Numbered from the stretch's first letter, positions 18,996-28,480 are shown. The stretch is DNA of 64,000 nucleotides from JBFJKD01 sp038106145 (GCA_038106145.1 JAYODD010000007.1:1-64000), one strand, 5' to 3'. Numbers and translations are program-made. Notes: a model not told the origin generated them from the sequence alone.

Positions 18996-19189
18996 CCAAC
19001 CTGGATGTACGCCGAGAAAGTTCCGGCAACTAATCAGCTTGCACATAATGCGGTGAGTTTGCGACCTTACGCAACGGACTCAGTACCCCCAAGGGGCAGA
19101 TGAAGCGGGTGCATTTTCGCGAATGACGGTGTATCGTTGGTGGCGGCGTGACGACAAAAAAAGTATTGATCAAGAGGAATCAACCAGCT

Positions 19190-19528
19190 ATGAAACTTAT
19201 TACAGCCATTATCAAACCATTCAAACTGGATGATGTGCGTGAAGCTCTGGCGGAAGTTGGGGTGCAGGGCATCACGGTCACCGAGGTCAAGGGCTTCGGT
19301 CGGCAGAAGGGACACACCGAATTGTACCGCGGCGCTGAATATGTGGTGGACTTTCTGCCCAAGGTAAAACTCGAAATTGCAGTGGGAGATGAGATGGTGG
19401 ATGCCGTCGTTGAGGCGGTGACCAAAGCTGCGAATACCGGAAAAATCGGCGATGGCAAAATTTTTATTACATCGCTCGAAGAAGTTATTCGCATTCGCAC
19501 GGGAGAAACCGGCGCCGACGCGGTGTGA
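19190..19528 (+). CDS. Second P-II nitrogen regulatory protein (GlnK/GlnB paralogue)
   Basis: This 112-residue protein is very close to the GlnK at 17302, starting MKLITAIIKPFKLDDV, with Tyr 51 retained and the same IRTGETG end. Most differences lie in the segment after the T-loop (LEIAVGDEMVDAVVEAVTKA). I chose the ATG at 19190 since P-II proteins start at this methionine and AAGAGGAA lies upstream. It is separated from amtB by a terminator and 267 bp in which I found no sigma-54 element, so it may be expressed constitutively, as glnB is in enteric bacteria. Whether it is GlnB or GlnK in function cannot be decided. Confidence 0.93.
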   Translation: MKLITAIIKPFKLDDVREALAEVGVQGITVTEVKGFGRQKGHTELYRGAEYVVDFLPKVKLEIAVGDEMVDAVVEAVTKAANTGKIGDGKIFITSLEEVIRIRTGETGADAV

Positions 19529-19676
19529 GCTGTTGAGATAATTGGGGGCGACGGTTTGCCCCAGGCCCCGGTCGTCGTCAGCGCTGGTGTCAGCGGCCTG
19601 GAATAATCGCCTGCGAGGGCATTGCCCGAGGAGCATTAATCTCCCTGCCGTTGGTCATCAAAGCCAGTGATGCGAG

Positions 19677-19705
19677 AGCGCCAGCTTTTGGGTTGGCGCT
19701 TTTTT
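19677..19705 (+). terminator. Rho-independent terminator after the second P-II gene
   Basis: AGCGCCA (19677-19683), a ten-base loop, TGGCGCT (19694-19700), then five further T. It acts on the plus strand only, close to the convergent xerC end. Confidence 0.85.
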
Positions 19706-19717
19706 AATGGGCGGCGA

Positions 19718-20635
19718 TTACCTGGGCTTGCGCCGTGCGCGGGGGTGCGCGCGGTCGTAGGTTTTGGCCAGGTGTTGAAAATCCAGGTGGGTGTATATCT
19801 GCGTGGTGGATAGATTGGCGTGTCCCAGCAACTCCTGCACGGCACGCAGATCGCCGCTGGATTCCAGCAGGTGACTGGCAAAGGAGTGTCGCAACATATG
19901 GGGGTGGACGCGCCCCGACATGCCTTGCCGGACGCTCAATTGGTGTAATCGTTGTTGAATACTGCGATGGGAGAGTCGCCGGCCACTGCGACTGATAAAG
20001 AGCGCGCTATGGTCCTGTGGGGCGCTCAGGGCACGTGCCGTCAGCCACTGTCTCAGGGCGGTTATGGCCAGTTTGCCCACCGGTACCGTGCGGGTTTTTC
20101 TGCCCTTGCCGGTGACCGTCACTGTGCCATCGCTGAAATCCAAGTCGCCCAGGTTTAGTGAGCCGAGTTCAGCGAGCCGTAACCCGGACGAATACAACAG
20201 TTCCACAATGGCCCGGTCGCGACAGGTAAACCAGTCATCGCCTGCCACCGCTACAAATTGTCCAGTCTGATCGACATCCAGGGTTTTCGGCAGTTTGCGC
20301 TGGCTTTTGGGTGCGCCGATACCTGTGGCCGGGTTGGTCGAAGTCCATTTGCTGCGCACCGCAAAATTAAAAAACCCTCTGAGTGAGGCGAGCCAGCGCC
20401 CCAGACTGGCGGGCGCCAATCCGCCGCGATGGAGCGTGGCGAGACATTGGCGAATATGCTGATCGTCGACCTGTTGCAAACTGTTCAGCCCAGCGCCAGC
20501 CGCCCAGCGTTGAAATTTATCCAGATCCCGCAAATAGCCATTCAAGGTGTGCGCGGACACGCGGCGCTGGTAGCGCAGATAATCCGCAAAGGTATTAGCT
20601 TGGTGGTCAAACGGGAGCGCTGGATCGTCGGGCAT
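19718..20635 (-). CDS. xerC: Tyrosine recombinase XerC
   Basis: This 305-residue site-specific recombinase resolves chromosome dimers at dif together with XerD and FtsK. The N-terminal SAM-like core-binding domain covers about 10-100. The catalytic residues are all present: Arg 153 (SGLRLAEL), Lys 177 (TGKGRK), His 246 and Arg 249 (HPHMLRHS), His 272 (LLGH) and Tyr 281. It ends the lptM-lysA-dapF-DUF484-xerC gene set, a common gammaproteobacterial order that favours XerC over XerD. It starts 12 bp after DUF484. Confidence 0.96.
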   Translation of the reverse strand: MPDDPALPFDHQANTFADYLRYQRRVSAHTLNGYLRDLDKFQRWAAGAGLNSLQQVDDQHIRQCLATLHRGGLAPASLGRWLASLRGFFNFAVRSKWTSTNPATGIGAPKSQRKLPKTLDVDQTGQFVAVAGDDWFTCRDRAIVELLYSSGLRLAELGSLNLGDLDFSDGTVTVTGKGRKTRTVPVGKLAITALRQWLTARALSAPQDHSALFISRSGRRLSHRSIQQRLHQLSVRQGMSGRVHPHMLRHSFASHLLESSGDLRAVQELLGHANLSTTQIYTHLDFQHLAKTYDRAHPRARRKPR

Positions 20636-20647
20636 CGCGTCACCCGG

Positions 20648-21343
20648 TCATGTGATCAGGCGTGGAATAACCCGGTTCAGTATCTCGGCGATATAGCTCA
20701 GAAACAGGGTGCCCATACTGCTGCGATAATACCTGGGATCCGAGTTGCCGATCGCCAGAATCCCGAAGGTGTGGCCGTGGCTGAGGGGTACCGCCGCCAC
20801 GGAGCCAATGTGTTTGCCGTTTTCCCCAAACAGGAATGCGGTTTCATCGGGGCGCAAAATGCCGCAAATGGCGCGGTTGTTGCGCAACAGTGTGCCCACC
20901 TGGCTATGGGCTTCGTCGAGACCAACCACGCGGGCTTCGCTAACCGGAATCTGTTTATTGTCTTCGAGCAGAATCAGATTGTAGTACTCGAGTTGGTAAT
21001 CGGTGCGCAGACTGTTATACAGGGTGTCTACCGTACTCGCCAGGTCGCGGGCCTCGAGAATGGCAAGCACCAGACGTTTGGTTTTTTCAAACAGCTTGTC
21101 ATTGGCACGGGCGGATTCCAACAGGTTGCTGAGGCGATGGCGCATTTCAATGTTGCGGTCGCGCAGTACGGAAACCTGACGTTCAATCAGCGATACCGCC
21201 TGGCCACTTTCATGGGGGAGTTGGATGCTTTCCAGAAGCTTTGGGTGTCGCGTAAAAAAGTCCGGCTGTTCGGCGAGAAAAGCGGCCACACGCTCTTCGG
21301 TTAATGAACTGGACTTTCTGGTCGGGGGCGTTTCGCTACTCAT
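20648..21343 (-). CDS. DUF484 family protein
   Basis: This 231-residue protein of the DUF484 family (GAF-like fold) is conserved between dapF and xerC. It starts MSSETPPTRKSSSLTEERVA, followed by the typical FLAEQPDFFTRHPKLLESI block and a coiled-coil helix (SLIERQVSVLRDRN). The C-terminal two thirds looks like a small-molecule-binding GAF domain. Its molecular function is not established. It overlaps the dapF stop by four bases (ATGA), so translation is probably coupled. Confidence 0.92.
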   Translation of the reverse strand: MSSETPPTRKSSSLTEERVAAFLAEQPDFFTRHPKLLESIQLPHESGQAVSLIERQVSVLRDRNIEMRHRLSNLLESARANDKLFEKTKRLVLAILEARDLASTVDTLYNSLRTDYQLEYYNLILLEDNKQIPVSEARVVGLDEAHSQVGTLLRNNRAICGILRPDETAFLFGENGKHIGSVAAVPLSHGHTFGILAIGNSDPRYYRSSMGTLFLSYIAEILNRVIPRLIT

Positions 21344-22170
21344 ATTTTTATGCGTCCCTGGTAGACCGTGGTGGCGGGGCCGGTCATGGCGACGGGTTGG
21401 CCCTCTCCCGGCCAGGTGATGTGCAGGTTGCCACCGGGTAACTGCACTGTGACTGTGGAGTCTAGCAGGTCTTGTTGTATTCCTGCCACTACTGCGGCGC
21501 AGGCGCCGCTGCCGCAGGCAAGGGTCTCACCGACACCCCGTTCGTACACCCGCAATTTAATTTCGGCGCGATTGACGACCTGCATAAATCCGGCGTTGAC
21601 CCGCTGGGGAAAGCGCGGGTGAGCTTCGATGAGTGCGCCGAGGGTGGCAACTGGCGCGGTGGTGACGTCCGGCACCCGCACGACCGCGTGGGGGTTGCCC
21701 AGGGACAACGCCGCCAGTTGCACCGTCTGGTGCTCTACCTGCAAATCGTAAAGCAGGGCGGGCTGCTCGGCCTGAAAGGGAATCGCCTGCGGCGCAAAGC
21801 GGGGGATTCCCATTGCCACGGTGATCTGGTTGTCGCGATTGACGGTGAGTTGCAACACGCCGGCCTTGGTTTGTGCAAGGATACGATGCTTGCCAGTGAG
21901 TCTGCGATCGCGCACGAATTTGGCGAAACAGCGGGCACCGTTGCCACACTGTTCGACCTCTCCGCCATCGGCGTTAAAAATGCGGTAATTAAAGTCCACG
22001 TCGGGGTCTGTGGGGGGCTCCACCACCAGCACCTGATCACAGCCGATGCCAAAACGTCGATCCGCCATGCGCCGGGCCAGCGCCTCAGTGACCTGCACTT
22101 CCTGGGTAATGGCGTCGATTACAACGAAATCATTGCCCAGACCATGCATTTTGGTGAAGCGCAGTAACAT
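21340..22170 (-). CDS. dapF: Diaminopimelate epimerase
   Basis: This 276-residue enzyme converts LL- to meso-diaminopimelate for lysine and peptidoglycan synthesis. It is pyridoxal-independent and uses two cysteines: Cys 75 in VEQCGNGARC and Cys 219 in TLACGSGAC, both present. Length and both duplicated half-domains match the family. It lies 49 bp downstream of lysA, the next enzyme of the pathway, in the same operon. Confidence 0.97.
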   Translation of the reverse strand: MLLRFTKMHGLGNDFVVIDAITQEVQVTEALARRMADRRFGIGCDQVLVVEPPTDPDVDFNYRIFNADGGEVEQCGNGARCFAKFVRDRRLTGKHRILAQTKAGVLQLTVNRDNQITVAMGIPRFAPQAIPFQAEQPALLYDLQVEHQTVQLAALSLGNPHAVVRVPDVTTAPVATLGALIEAHPRFPQRVNAGFMQVVNRAEIKLRVYERGVGETLACGSGACAAVVAGIQQDLLDSTVTVQLPGGNLHITWPGEGQPVAMTGPATTVYQGRIKI

Positions 22171-22219
22171 AAAATGATTCCGTTGTTATGGCGTCGCGAT
22201 TTGTGGCGCTAACAACCCA

Positions 22220-23506
22220 TTACTCCTGGACGGGCTGTTTGCGCATCGAGTCCGGCGGCAAAATGGCTTCGCCGCGCAATAAATCCGCAATGGTCTCCCG
22301 CGTGCGCACTTCGTGCGCGGCCGTCCCGTCGATCATAATTTCGGCGGGTCGCGGCCGGGTATTGTAGTTGGAACTCATCGCAAATCCGTAGGCCCCCGCG
22401 GAACGGATACACAGCAGATCGCCGGTGGCGATTGCCAGTTCCCGTTCTTTGCCAAGAAAATCACCCGTCTCACACACCGGACCGACCACATCGTACTTTT
22501 TTAATTCGGAACGCCCGTCACTGCGGAGTTGAACCGGTTCGATGGCCATCCACGACTGATACAGCGCGGGGCGTAACAGGTCGTTCATGGCGGCGTCTAC
22601 AATCGCGAAATTTTTCTGCGAGTTCGATTTTAGCTGGTTGACGCGGGTTAACAATACGCCGGCATTGGCCGCGATGGAGCGACCCGGTTCGAAAATAAGG
22701 GTCAGGTCTCGCCGTCCAATTCGTTGGCGAAGCGCGTTGATATAAGTTTGCGGATCCGGCGGTGTCTCGTCCCCGTAACGCACCCCCAGACCGCCACCCA
22801 AATCCAGATGCGCGATGGCGATGCCATCCTCGGTCAGCTGCTCAACCAGCAATAAAATACGCTCCAGGGCCGCTAAAAATGGCGTCACGCTGGTGAGTTG
22901 TGAGCCAATATGGCAGTCGACGCCAACCACTTGCAGGTGGGGTAAAGTGGTCGCATAGCGATACACAGCGCGGGCGTCGGCGACGTCGATACCGAATTTG
23001 TTTTCCCGCAATCCAGTGGAAATATAGGGGTGCGTACCCGCATCCACATCCGGGTTCACCCGGATCGATATCGGCGCGATTTTCCCGAGCTCGCCCGCCA
23101 CCTTGTCGATGATGTCCAGCTCGGCCCTGGATTCCACGTTAAAGCAGAAAATACCCACTTCCAGAGCCCGCGCGATTTCCCGCGGTAGCTTGCCGACTCC
23201 CGAGAACACGGTTTTGGCGGGGTCGCCACCGGCAGCCAGCACGCGCTCCAGTTCACCTGCGGAGACGATATCGAATCCCGACCCGAGTTGTGCCAGCAGG
23301 TTGAGCACGGCGATGTTCGAGTTGGCTTTGACCGCGTAACAAATCAAATGGGCACAATCGGCGAGGGCGCCCTGATAGGCCCGAAAATGTTCGGTAAGCG
23401 CCGCGCGGCTATACACATAGGTGGGCGTTCCGTACCGCTCGGCGATATGCGCCAATGGCACGCCCTCGGCATACAGTTGGCCGTTGCGATATTCGAAATG
23501 ATTCAT
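22220..23506 (-). CDS. lysA: Diaminopimelate decarboxylase
   Basis: This 428-residue fold-type III PLP enzyme makes lysine from meso-diaminopimelate. The PLP lysine is Lys 60 in CYAVKANSN, followed by the glycine-rich LDLGGGLGV phosphate-binding region, the EPGRSIAANAG segment, and the C-terminal GPVCETGDFLG and GAYGFAMSSNYN active-site blocks. It starts 12 bp after lptM, as in related genomes. Confidence 0.97.
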   Translation of the reverse strand: MNHFEYRNGQLYAEGVPLAHIAERYGTPTYVYSRAALTEHFRAYQGALADCAHLICYAVKANSNIAVLNLLAQLGSGFDIVSAGELERVLAAGGDPAKTVFSGVGKLPREIARALEVGIFCFNVESRAELDIIDKVAGELGKIAPISIRVNPDVDAGTHPYISTGLRENKFGIDVADARAVYRYATTLPHLQVVGVDCHIGSQLTSVTPFLAALERILLLVEQLTEDGIAIAHLDLGGGLGVRYGDETPPDPQTYINALRQRIGRRDLTLIFEPGRSIAANAGVLLTRVNQLKSNSQKNFAIVDAAMNDLLRPALYQSWMAIEPVQLRSDGRSELKKYDVVGPVCETGDFLGKERELAIATGDLLCIRSAGAYGFAMSSNYNTRPRPAEIMIDGTAAHEVRTRETIADLLRGEAILPPDSMRKQPVQE

Positions 23507-23518
23507 GTCGGCGGTAGT

Positions 23519-23695
23519 TTAAGTATCGCTTCCGCTCGCGTCGGCGCTGTCCTCGGATGCGGGCTGAGTTGCGGTGGGGGCGGTGCTTTGCGGTTGTGCG
23601 GCGGGTTCCGGCAAATACAGTGGGCCCTTGTTGCCACAGGCGGCAAGCGCAATCAGCGACGTGATAATCAGCAGGGATAGTCGTAGCGGTTTCAT
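23519..23695 (-). CDS. lptM: LPS translocon maturation lipoprotein LptM (YifL)
   Basis: This is a 58-residue lipoprotein. The signal peptide ends in the lipobox LAAC (Cys 20), followed directly by the family hallmark GNKGPLYLPEP and a low-complexity Ala/Ser/Thr tail. LptM helps oxidative maturation of the outer-membrane LptD/LptE translocon. I chose the ATG at 23695; an in-frame TTG adds six residues. Its position just before lysA is the typical one. Confidence 0.9.
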   Translation of the reverse strand: MKPLRLSLLIITSLIALAACGNKGPLYLPEPAAQPQSTAPTATQPASEDSADASGSDT

Positions 23696-23800
23696 AGGCC
23701 AGCGCTGTCTCAAAATGTAGTGGGACGATAGGCGGAGTATAGCGGTAGTTCCGGCCGCGGCTCAATCACGTATACTGCCAACAGTGGTACGGAGGGTGAT

Positions 23801-24121
23801 GTGGACGAATCTGAATTTACTCTGCTGGCTGAAAATCTGTTCGAGTCCCTCGATCAGGCGTTGGAAAACTGCGCAGCGGACCTCGATGTGGAGGCCAGTA
23901 GCGGTCTGCTGACCATTACCTGTGAAGGGACCGGCACGCAAATTGTTGTTTCTCGACAACCGGCCATGGCGCAAATCTGGATGGCGGCAAAATCTGGCGG
24001 CTTCCACTTTAATTATGACGGTGGCGTCTGGCGGTGTTCGACCACAGCACAGACGTTGCAGGATATGCTTAGCGAGGCATTGTCGCGGCAATGCCAGGCC
24101 GACGTGCGGGTACATTTTTAA
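23801..24121 (+). CDS. cyaY: Frataxin homologue CyaY
   Basis: This is a 106-residue frataxin-like protein that modulates iron-sulfur cluster assembly by IscS. The acidic first helix (DESEFTLLAENLFESLDQALE) and the strand-rich core QIVVSRQPAMAQIWMAAKSG match the family. It starts at GTG 23801, with GGAGG five bases before; the ATG two bases earlier is out of frame. It is divergent from lptM-lysA and convergent with argH, with only 21 bp between the stops. Confidence 0.94.
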   Translation: MDESEFTLLAENLFESLDQALENCAADLDVEASSGLLTITCEGTGTQIVVSRQPAMAQIWMAAKSGGFHFNYDGGVWRCSTTAQTLQDMLSEALSRQCQADVRVHF

Positions 24122-24142
24122 CGCTATCTACTTTAATGCTAA

Positions 24143-25552
24143 CTACGTCCTGATATCCCGTCCGGCAAGCCTTTCCCGGCCGCGCGCAACCGCCGCCAGC
24201 ACCTGGTTCGGCGCGGTGCCGCCCAGGTGGTTGCGGGCGGCGACGGAGCCTTCGAGGGTCAGCACGTCAAATACGTCCGCGTCAATATGCGGCGAGAATA
24301 CGCGCAATTCTTCCAGGGTCATTTGCGATAAATCACGCCCGCTTTCAAGGCCAAAGGCGACCGCTTTGCCGACAATATCGTGGGCGTCGCGAAAGGGGAC
24401 GTCCTTGCGCACCAGATAGTCCGCCAGGTCGGTGGCCGTGGCAAAACCCTGGCGCGCCGCACCCAGCATATTGTCAGCCATCACTTCCACCGCCGGCATC
24501 ATCGCCGCGTAAGCCTGTAGACAGTCGCGCACCGTGTCGACCGTGTCAAACAGGGGTTCCTTGTCCTCCTGGTTGTCCTTGTTGTAGGCCAGTGGCTGGG
24601 ATTTCATCAGGGTCAACAGGCCCATCAGGTGGCCGTAAACCCGTCCGGTTTTGCCCCGCACCAGTTCCGGTACATCGGGATTTTTCTTTTGCGGCATGAT
24701 CGATGAGCCCGTGCAGAAGCGGTCGGGCAGGCGAATAAAGCCAAAATTCGACGATGTCCACAGAATCAGTTCTTCGGAGGCCCGCGATAGATGGGTTAAC
24801 AGCAGGCTCGCGAAGGCGCAAAACTCAATCGCGAAATCGCGATCGCTGACGGAGTCCAGGGAGTTTTCCGTGGGCTGGTCAAAGCCCAGCAACTGCGCGG
24901 TAAGGGCGCGGTCGATGGGGTAGGTGGTGCCAGCCAGCGCGGCCGCTCCGAGGGGTGACTGGTTGAGTCGTTTGCGGCAATCCCGCAGGCGTCCGTAATC
25001 GCGGTCCAGCATTTCAAACCACGCCAGCATATGGTGGCCAAAGGTTACCGGTTGCGCGGTCTGTAAGTGGGTCAGGCCCGGCAGAATTGTGTGTGCTTCC
25101 CGTTCGGCCAGATCCAGCAGGGCCAGCTGTAGCGCGCCGAGTAATTTGGCGATGCCATCAATCTCGTCCCGCAGCCAGAGACGAATATCCGTCGCTACCT
25201 GGTCGTTGCGCGAACGCCCGGTGTGCAACTTTTTGCCCGCGCTGCCAATTTTTGCGGTCAACGCTGCCTCGATGTTCATGTGTACATCTTCCAGCTCCTG
25301 GGACCAGGGGAACTCGCCACTGTCGATGGCAGCGAGAATGTCCTGTAAGCCGCTCGCAATTTGCTGGTTTTCCGCCGCGCTTAAAATGCCCACTTTGTGC
25401 AGCATGACCGCATGGGCGAGGGAGCCCTGAATGTCGTGGCGGAACAGGCGTTGGTCAAAGTCCACCGACGCGGTAAAGCGCGCGACAAACGCATCCGTGG
25501 CTTCGCTGAAACGTCCTCCCCAGGAGGGGTTGGCGGCTTTTTTATCGGTCAT
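24143..25552 (-). CDS. argH: Argininosuccinate lyase
   Basis: This 469-residue enzyme splits argininosuccinate to arginine and fumarate. The fumarase/ASL signature GSSIMPQKKNPD is present, with the catalytic serine in its flexible loop, plus TGRSRNDQVATD and LTHLQTAQPV. It is divergent from algZ, the same arrangement as in Pseudomonas. AGAGG precedes the ATG at 25552. Confidence 0.97.
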   Translation of the reverse strand: MTDKKAANPSWGGRFSEATDAFVARFTASVDFDQRLFRHDIQGSLAHAVMLHKVGILSAAENQQIASGLQDILAAIDSGEFPWSQELEDVHMNIEAALTAKIGSAGKKLHTGRSRNDQVATDIRLWLRDEIDGIAKLLGALQLALLDLAEREAHTILPGLTHLQTAQPVTFGHHMLAWFEMLDRDYGRLRDCRKRLNQSPLGAAALAGTTYPIDRALTAQLLGFDQPTENSLDSVSDRDFAIEFCAFASLLLTHLSRASEELILWTSSNFGFIRLPDRFCTGSSIMPQKKNPDVPELVRGKTGRVYGHLMGLLTLMKSQPLAYNKDNQEDKEPLFDTVDTVRDCLQAYAAMMPAVEVMADNMLGAARQGFATATDLADYLVRKDVPFRDAHDIVGKAVAFGLESGRDLSQMTLEELRVFSPHIDADVFDVLTLEGSVAARNHLGGTAPNQVLAAVARGRERLAGRDIRT

Positions 25553-25659
25553 TGGTGCGGCCTCTGGCAGGGTTGTTGCGCGGGTGTGAAACGTGCTTCA
25601 CTAGTGCGTGGCTATCATTATAACGAATTGAAGGACTGGCGCGGCGGAGAAAAACATCA

Positions 25660-26724
25660 GTGAAGTTGAAGTTTGATTTTTCCCTCAGACACAAACCCGT
25701 GTCCCTTGGCGATGTCGACTATGTCCTGCCCGATCTGTGTCGGGGCGAGGGGCTGCTTGGGGTTGTGGTGATCGCGGAACTGCTGGCGTTACTGATCACC
25801 GTGGCCGGCGGCGGGTTGTTACCTTTCAACTGGACGATGCTGGGTCAGATATCCGTGCTAGCGCTGTGGATATCCCTGCTCAGCGCCCTGGTGTTATGTA
25901 AGGCGAACCCGAAGCTGGTGGGGCTCCCCGCCGTCAGCAGCGCTCTGATTAGCTACGGGTTGATTCTGGGGGTCACGCTGGTGAGCAGTATCGGCGCCGA
26001 ATTGTTGCTTTACCTGGGATTTGGGGGGCGCGGTCTGGATTTTGCTCAAGTGCTGGAAAACGTATTAATAGCGGCAATACCGGCCGGCGTGGTGCTGCGT
26101 TTTCTGTTTTTGCAGCAACAGTTACGCATACAACAACGGGCTGAACTGGAATCGCGTATTCAGGCACTGCAATCCCGCATCCGTCCTCACTTTTTATTTA
26201 ACAGCATGAACATGATTGCCAGCCTGATCGGCTCCGATCCGGAAAAAGCAGAACGGGTGGTGGAGGATTTGTCGGATCTGTTTCGCCGCGCGTTGACTGA
26301 TTCACAGACCCTTGTGCCGCTACGGGAGGAGCTCGCGCTGTCCCGCAGTTATTTGCAACTGGAGAAGTTGCGACTGGGGGATCGGTTGCAAACCGTCTGG
26401 GAAATCGGCGATTATGGCGCGGGTGTACAGATACCCTGCCTGACGTTGCAGCCGGTACTCGAAAATGCGGTCTACCACGGCATTCAGATGTTGCCGGACG
26501 GTGGAAAAATTCAGATCAGCGTGAAGAGAATTGCAGATCGCATCGAAATTAACGTGAGCAACCCGCGCAACCCACGCATGAAGCATAACAAGGGCAGTAA
26601 AGTGGCAATGAGCAACGTACGCCATCGGCTGGAGGCCCATTTTGGTCCGAGCGCGAAATTGCGATTTGAAGCCGACGATACGCGTTATGTAACTTCCATC
26701 AGTTATCCCGTGACCGGGGCTTGA
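25660..26724 (+). CDS. algZ: AlgZ/FimS-type sensor histidine kinase
   Basis: This is a 354-residue LytS-family kinase with four predicted membrane helices in the first 150 residues and a His_kinase domain whose phosphoacceptor is His 177 (IRPHFLFNSMN). A HATPase region follows, with an N-box LQPVLENAVYHG. In Pseudomonas AlgZ works with AlgR to control alginate, twitching motility and virulence. The start is GTG 25660, with GGAG upstream. The AlgR partner gene begins five bases after its stop, and this argH<>algZ-algR-hemC order supports the assignment. Confidence 0.92.
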   Translation: MKLKFDFSLRHKPVSLGDVDYVLPDLCRGEGLLGVVVIAELLALLITVAGGGLLPFNWTMLGQISVLALWISLLSALVLCKANPKLVGLPAVSSALISYGLILGVTLVSSIGAELLLYLGFGGRGLDFAQVLENVLIAAIPAGVVLRFLFLQQQLRIQQRAELESRIQALQSRIRPHFLFNSMNMIASLIGSDPEKAERVVEDLSDLFRRALTDSQTLVPLREELALSRSYLQLEKLRLGDRLQTVWEIGDYGAGVQIPCLTLQPVLENAVYHGIQMLPDGGKIQISVKRIADRIEINVSNPRNPRMKHNKGSKVAMSNVRHRLEAHFGPSAKLRFEADDTRYVTSISYPVTGA

Positions 26725-26729
26725 TAACG

Positions 26730-27467
26730 ATGAATGTACTGATTGTAGACGATGAGCCACTGGCCCGGGAGCGCCTGGCGCGGATGGTGCTGGCGCTTGG
26801 CGGTTGTCGCATTGTCGGTCAGGCCGGCAACGGGCAGGACTCCATTAAAATAGCGCGGGAAACCTTACCCGATGTGGTGTTTATGGACGTGCGTATGCCG
26901 GGTATGGATGGGCTCGCGGCGGCGCAACATCTCGCGGAACTGGATCCGCCCCCGGCGGTTATTTTTTGCACGGCGTACGACGACTACGCGATTCAGGCGT
27001 TTTCCACCCAGGCGGTCGGTTATTTGTTAAAGCCGGTCAAACAGGCGGATCTGGAGATGGCGCTCAATCGCACGCGCCGCGTCAATAAAGCACAACTCAC
27101 CGAGCTACAACAAAAACCCGGTTTTGCATCCGGCGGACGTACCCATATTGCCGCCAAAAATCGCCGCGGTATCGATCTGGTCGCGGTAGCGGAGGTACGT
27201 CTGTTTCAGGCGGATCACAAGTACGTCACCGCCTACTACAACGAAGGCGAAGTACTGTTGGATGAAACCTTGAAAGAGTTGGAACAGGAGTTTGACGGCC
27301 GTTTTATGCGCATTCATCGCAACGCATTGGTGGCAATTAACCATATCGAAGGGCTGGAGCGGGACAAGGAGGGGCAGTGCTTTGTGCGTCTCGAAGGGCT
27401 CGATATCAAGCCTCAGGTGAGTCGCCGGCATATCGGGCCATTGCGTAAACTGTTGGAGCAAATCTGA
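26730..27467 (+). CDS. algR: AlgR-type LytTR response regulator
   Basis: This is a 245-residue two-component regulator. The receiver domain starts MNVLIVDDEPLARERL, with the phospho-acceptor Asp 53 in FMDVRMPGMDG and a switch lysine in LLKPVKQ. A C-terminal LytTR DNA-binding domain follows (about 135-240, containing FMRIHRNALVAI). It pairs with the upstream AlgZ-like kinase. I chose the ATG at 26730, where all family members begin, rather than the TTG three codons earlier. Pilus genes that such regulators control elsewhere are 13 kb away in this window. Confidence 0.93.
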   Translation: MNVLIVDDEPLARERLARMVLALGGCRIVGQAGNGQDSIKIARETLPDVVFMDVRMPGMDGLAAAQHLAELDPPPAVIFCTAYDDYAIQAFSTQAVGYLLKPVKQADLEMALNRTRRVNKAQLTELQQKPGFASGGRTHIAAKNRRGIDLVAVAEVRLFQADHKYVTAYYNEGEVLLDETLKELEQEFDGRFMRIHRNALVAINHIEGLERDKEGQCFVRLEGLDIKPQVSRRHIGPLRKLLEQI

Positions 27468-27537
27468 CCTGTTCTGCAAAGGGTGACGCCCCATCTGTTA
27501 TCATGGCGCCCCGTTGTCATTAGATCGATAGCTTCCC

Positions 27538-28479
27538 ATGACTGCCTCTGATAGCCCCCCCCTGCGTATAGCCACCCGCGAGAGCCCACTGGCACTGTGG
27601 CAGGCACATCACATTAAGCGGTTGCTGCAACACCATTACCCGGACCTGCCGGTGGACATCATCGGGATGACGACCCGTGGCGATCAGATTTTAGACAGAT
27701 CCCTTGCCAAAATTGGCGGCAAGGGGCTGTTTGTCAAAGAATTGGAAATGGCGCTGTTAAACGGGCGCGCAGATATTGCCGTGCACTCCATGAAAGACCT
27801 GCCGATGCTCCTGCCGGACGGTTTGTCCCTCGGTACGATCTGTGAACGGGAGGATCCCAGCGACGCACTGGTGTCGAATTTATACGCTAATCTCAGCGAT
27901 CTGCCGGCCGGCAGCCGAGTGGGAACATCCAGCCTGCGCCGTCAATGCCAGTTGCGGGCCGCCCACGGGCATCTGAAAATTAGCGATTTGCGCGGTAACG
28001 TCAATACCCGGCTCGCCAAACTCGAGGCGGGAGATTACGACGCCATTATTCTCGCGACGGCTGGTCTGGTGCGGTTGCAACTGGCGGATCGTATTCGCCA
28101 GCGTTTGCCAACCGCGTTGTCCCTGCCGGCGGCCGGGCAGGGTGCCATCGGGATTGAGTGCCGTAGTGACGATCGACGTATCCTTGAGCTGCTCGCGCCG
28201 TTGGGTCACGCCGCGACCAGGATTTGTGTCACAGCGGAGCGCGCGGTGAATCGACATCTGGAGGGGAGCTGCGAGGTGCCGATTGCCGCTTATGCCAAGC
28301 TGGAAGCTGATCAACAAATTTATCTGCGCGCCCGTGTGGGTTCCCCCGATGGCGCGCTGTTGTTGTGTGATGAGCTGCGCGGGAGCGCCGCCGCTGCCGA
28401 GCAACTGGGGGTGGAATTGGCAGAACGTTTGTTACAGCGCGGTGCGCGCGATATTTTGGCGGCCATTCATCGGGCCTGA
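27538..28479 (+). CDS. hemC: Hydroxymethylbilane synthase (porphobilinogen deaminase)
   Basis: This 313-residue enzyme joins four porphobilinogens into hydroxymethylbilane for haem synthesis. The cofactor cysteine is Cys 245 in LEGSCEVPIAAYA. The arginine-rich substrate site (TSSLRRQCQLRA) and Asp in KDLPM are present. It is the first gene of hemCDXY; hemD starts one base after its stop. Confidence 0.97.
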   Translation: MTASDSPPLRIATRESPLALWQAHHIKRLLQHHYPDLPVDIIGMTTRGDQILDRSLAKIGGKGLFVKELEMALLNGRADIAVHSMKDLPMLLPDGLSLGTICEREDPSDALVSNLYANLSDLPAGSRVGTSSLRRQCQLRAAHGHLKISDLRGNVNTRLAKLEAGDYDAIILATAGLVRLQLADRIRQRLPTALSLPAAGQGAIGIECRSDDRRILELLAPLGHAATRICVTAERAVNRHLEGSCEVPIAAYAKLEADQQIYLRARVGSPDGALLLCDELRGSAAAAEQLGVELAERLLQRGARDILAAIHRA

Positions 28480-28480
28480 T

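Noticed and set aside
19030..19190. Possible NtrC or sigma-54 site before the second P-II gene
   Set aside because: TTGCACATAATGCGGTGAG looks dyad-like, but the arms are one base out of register, and no GG-N10-GC element with a good match was found.
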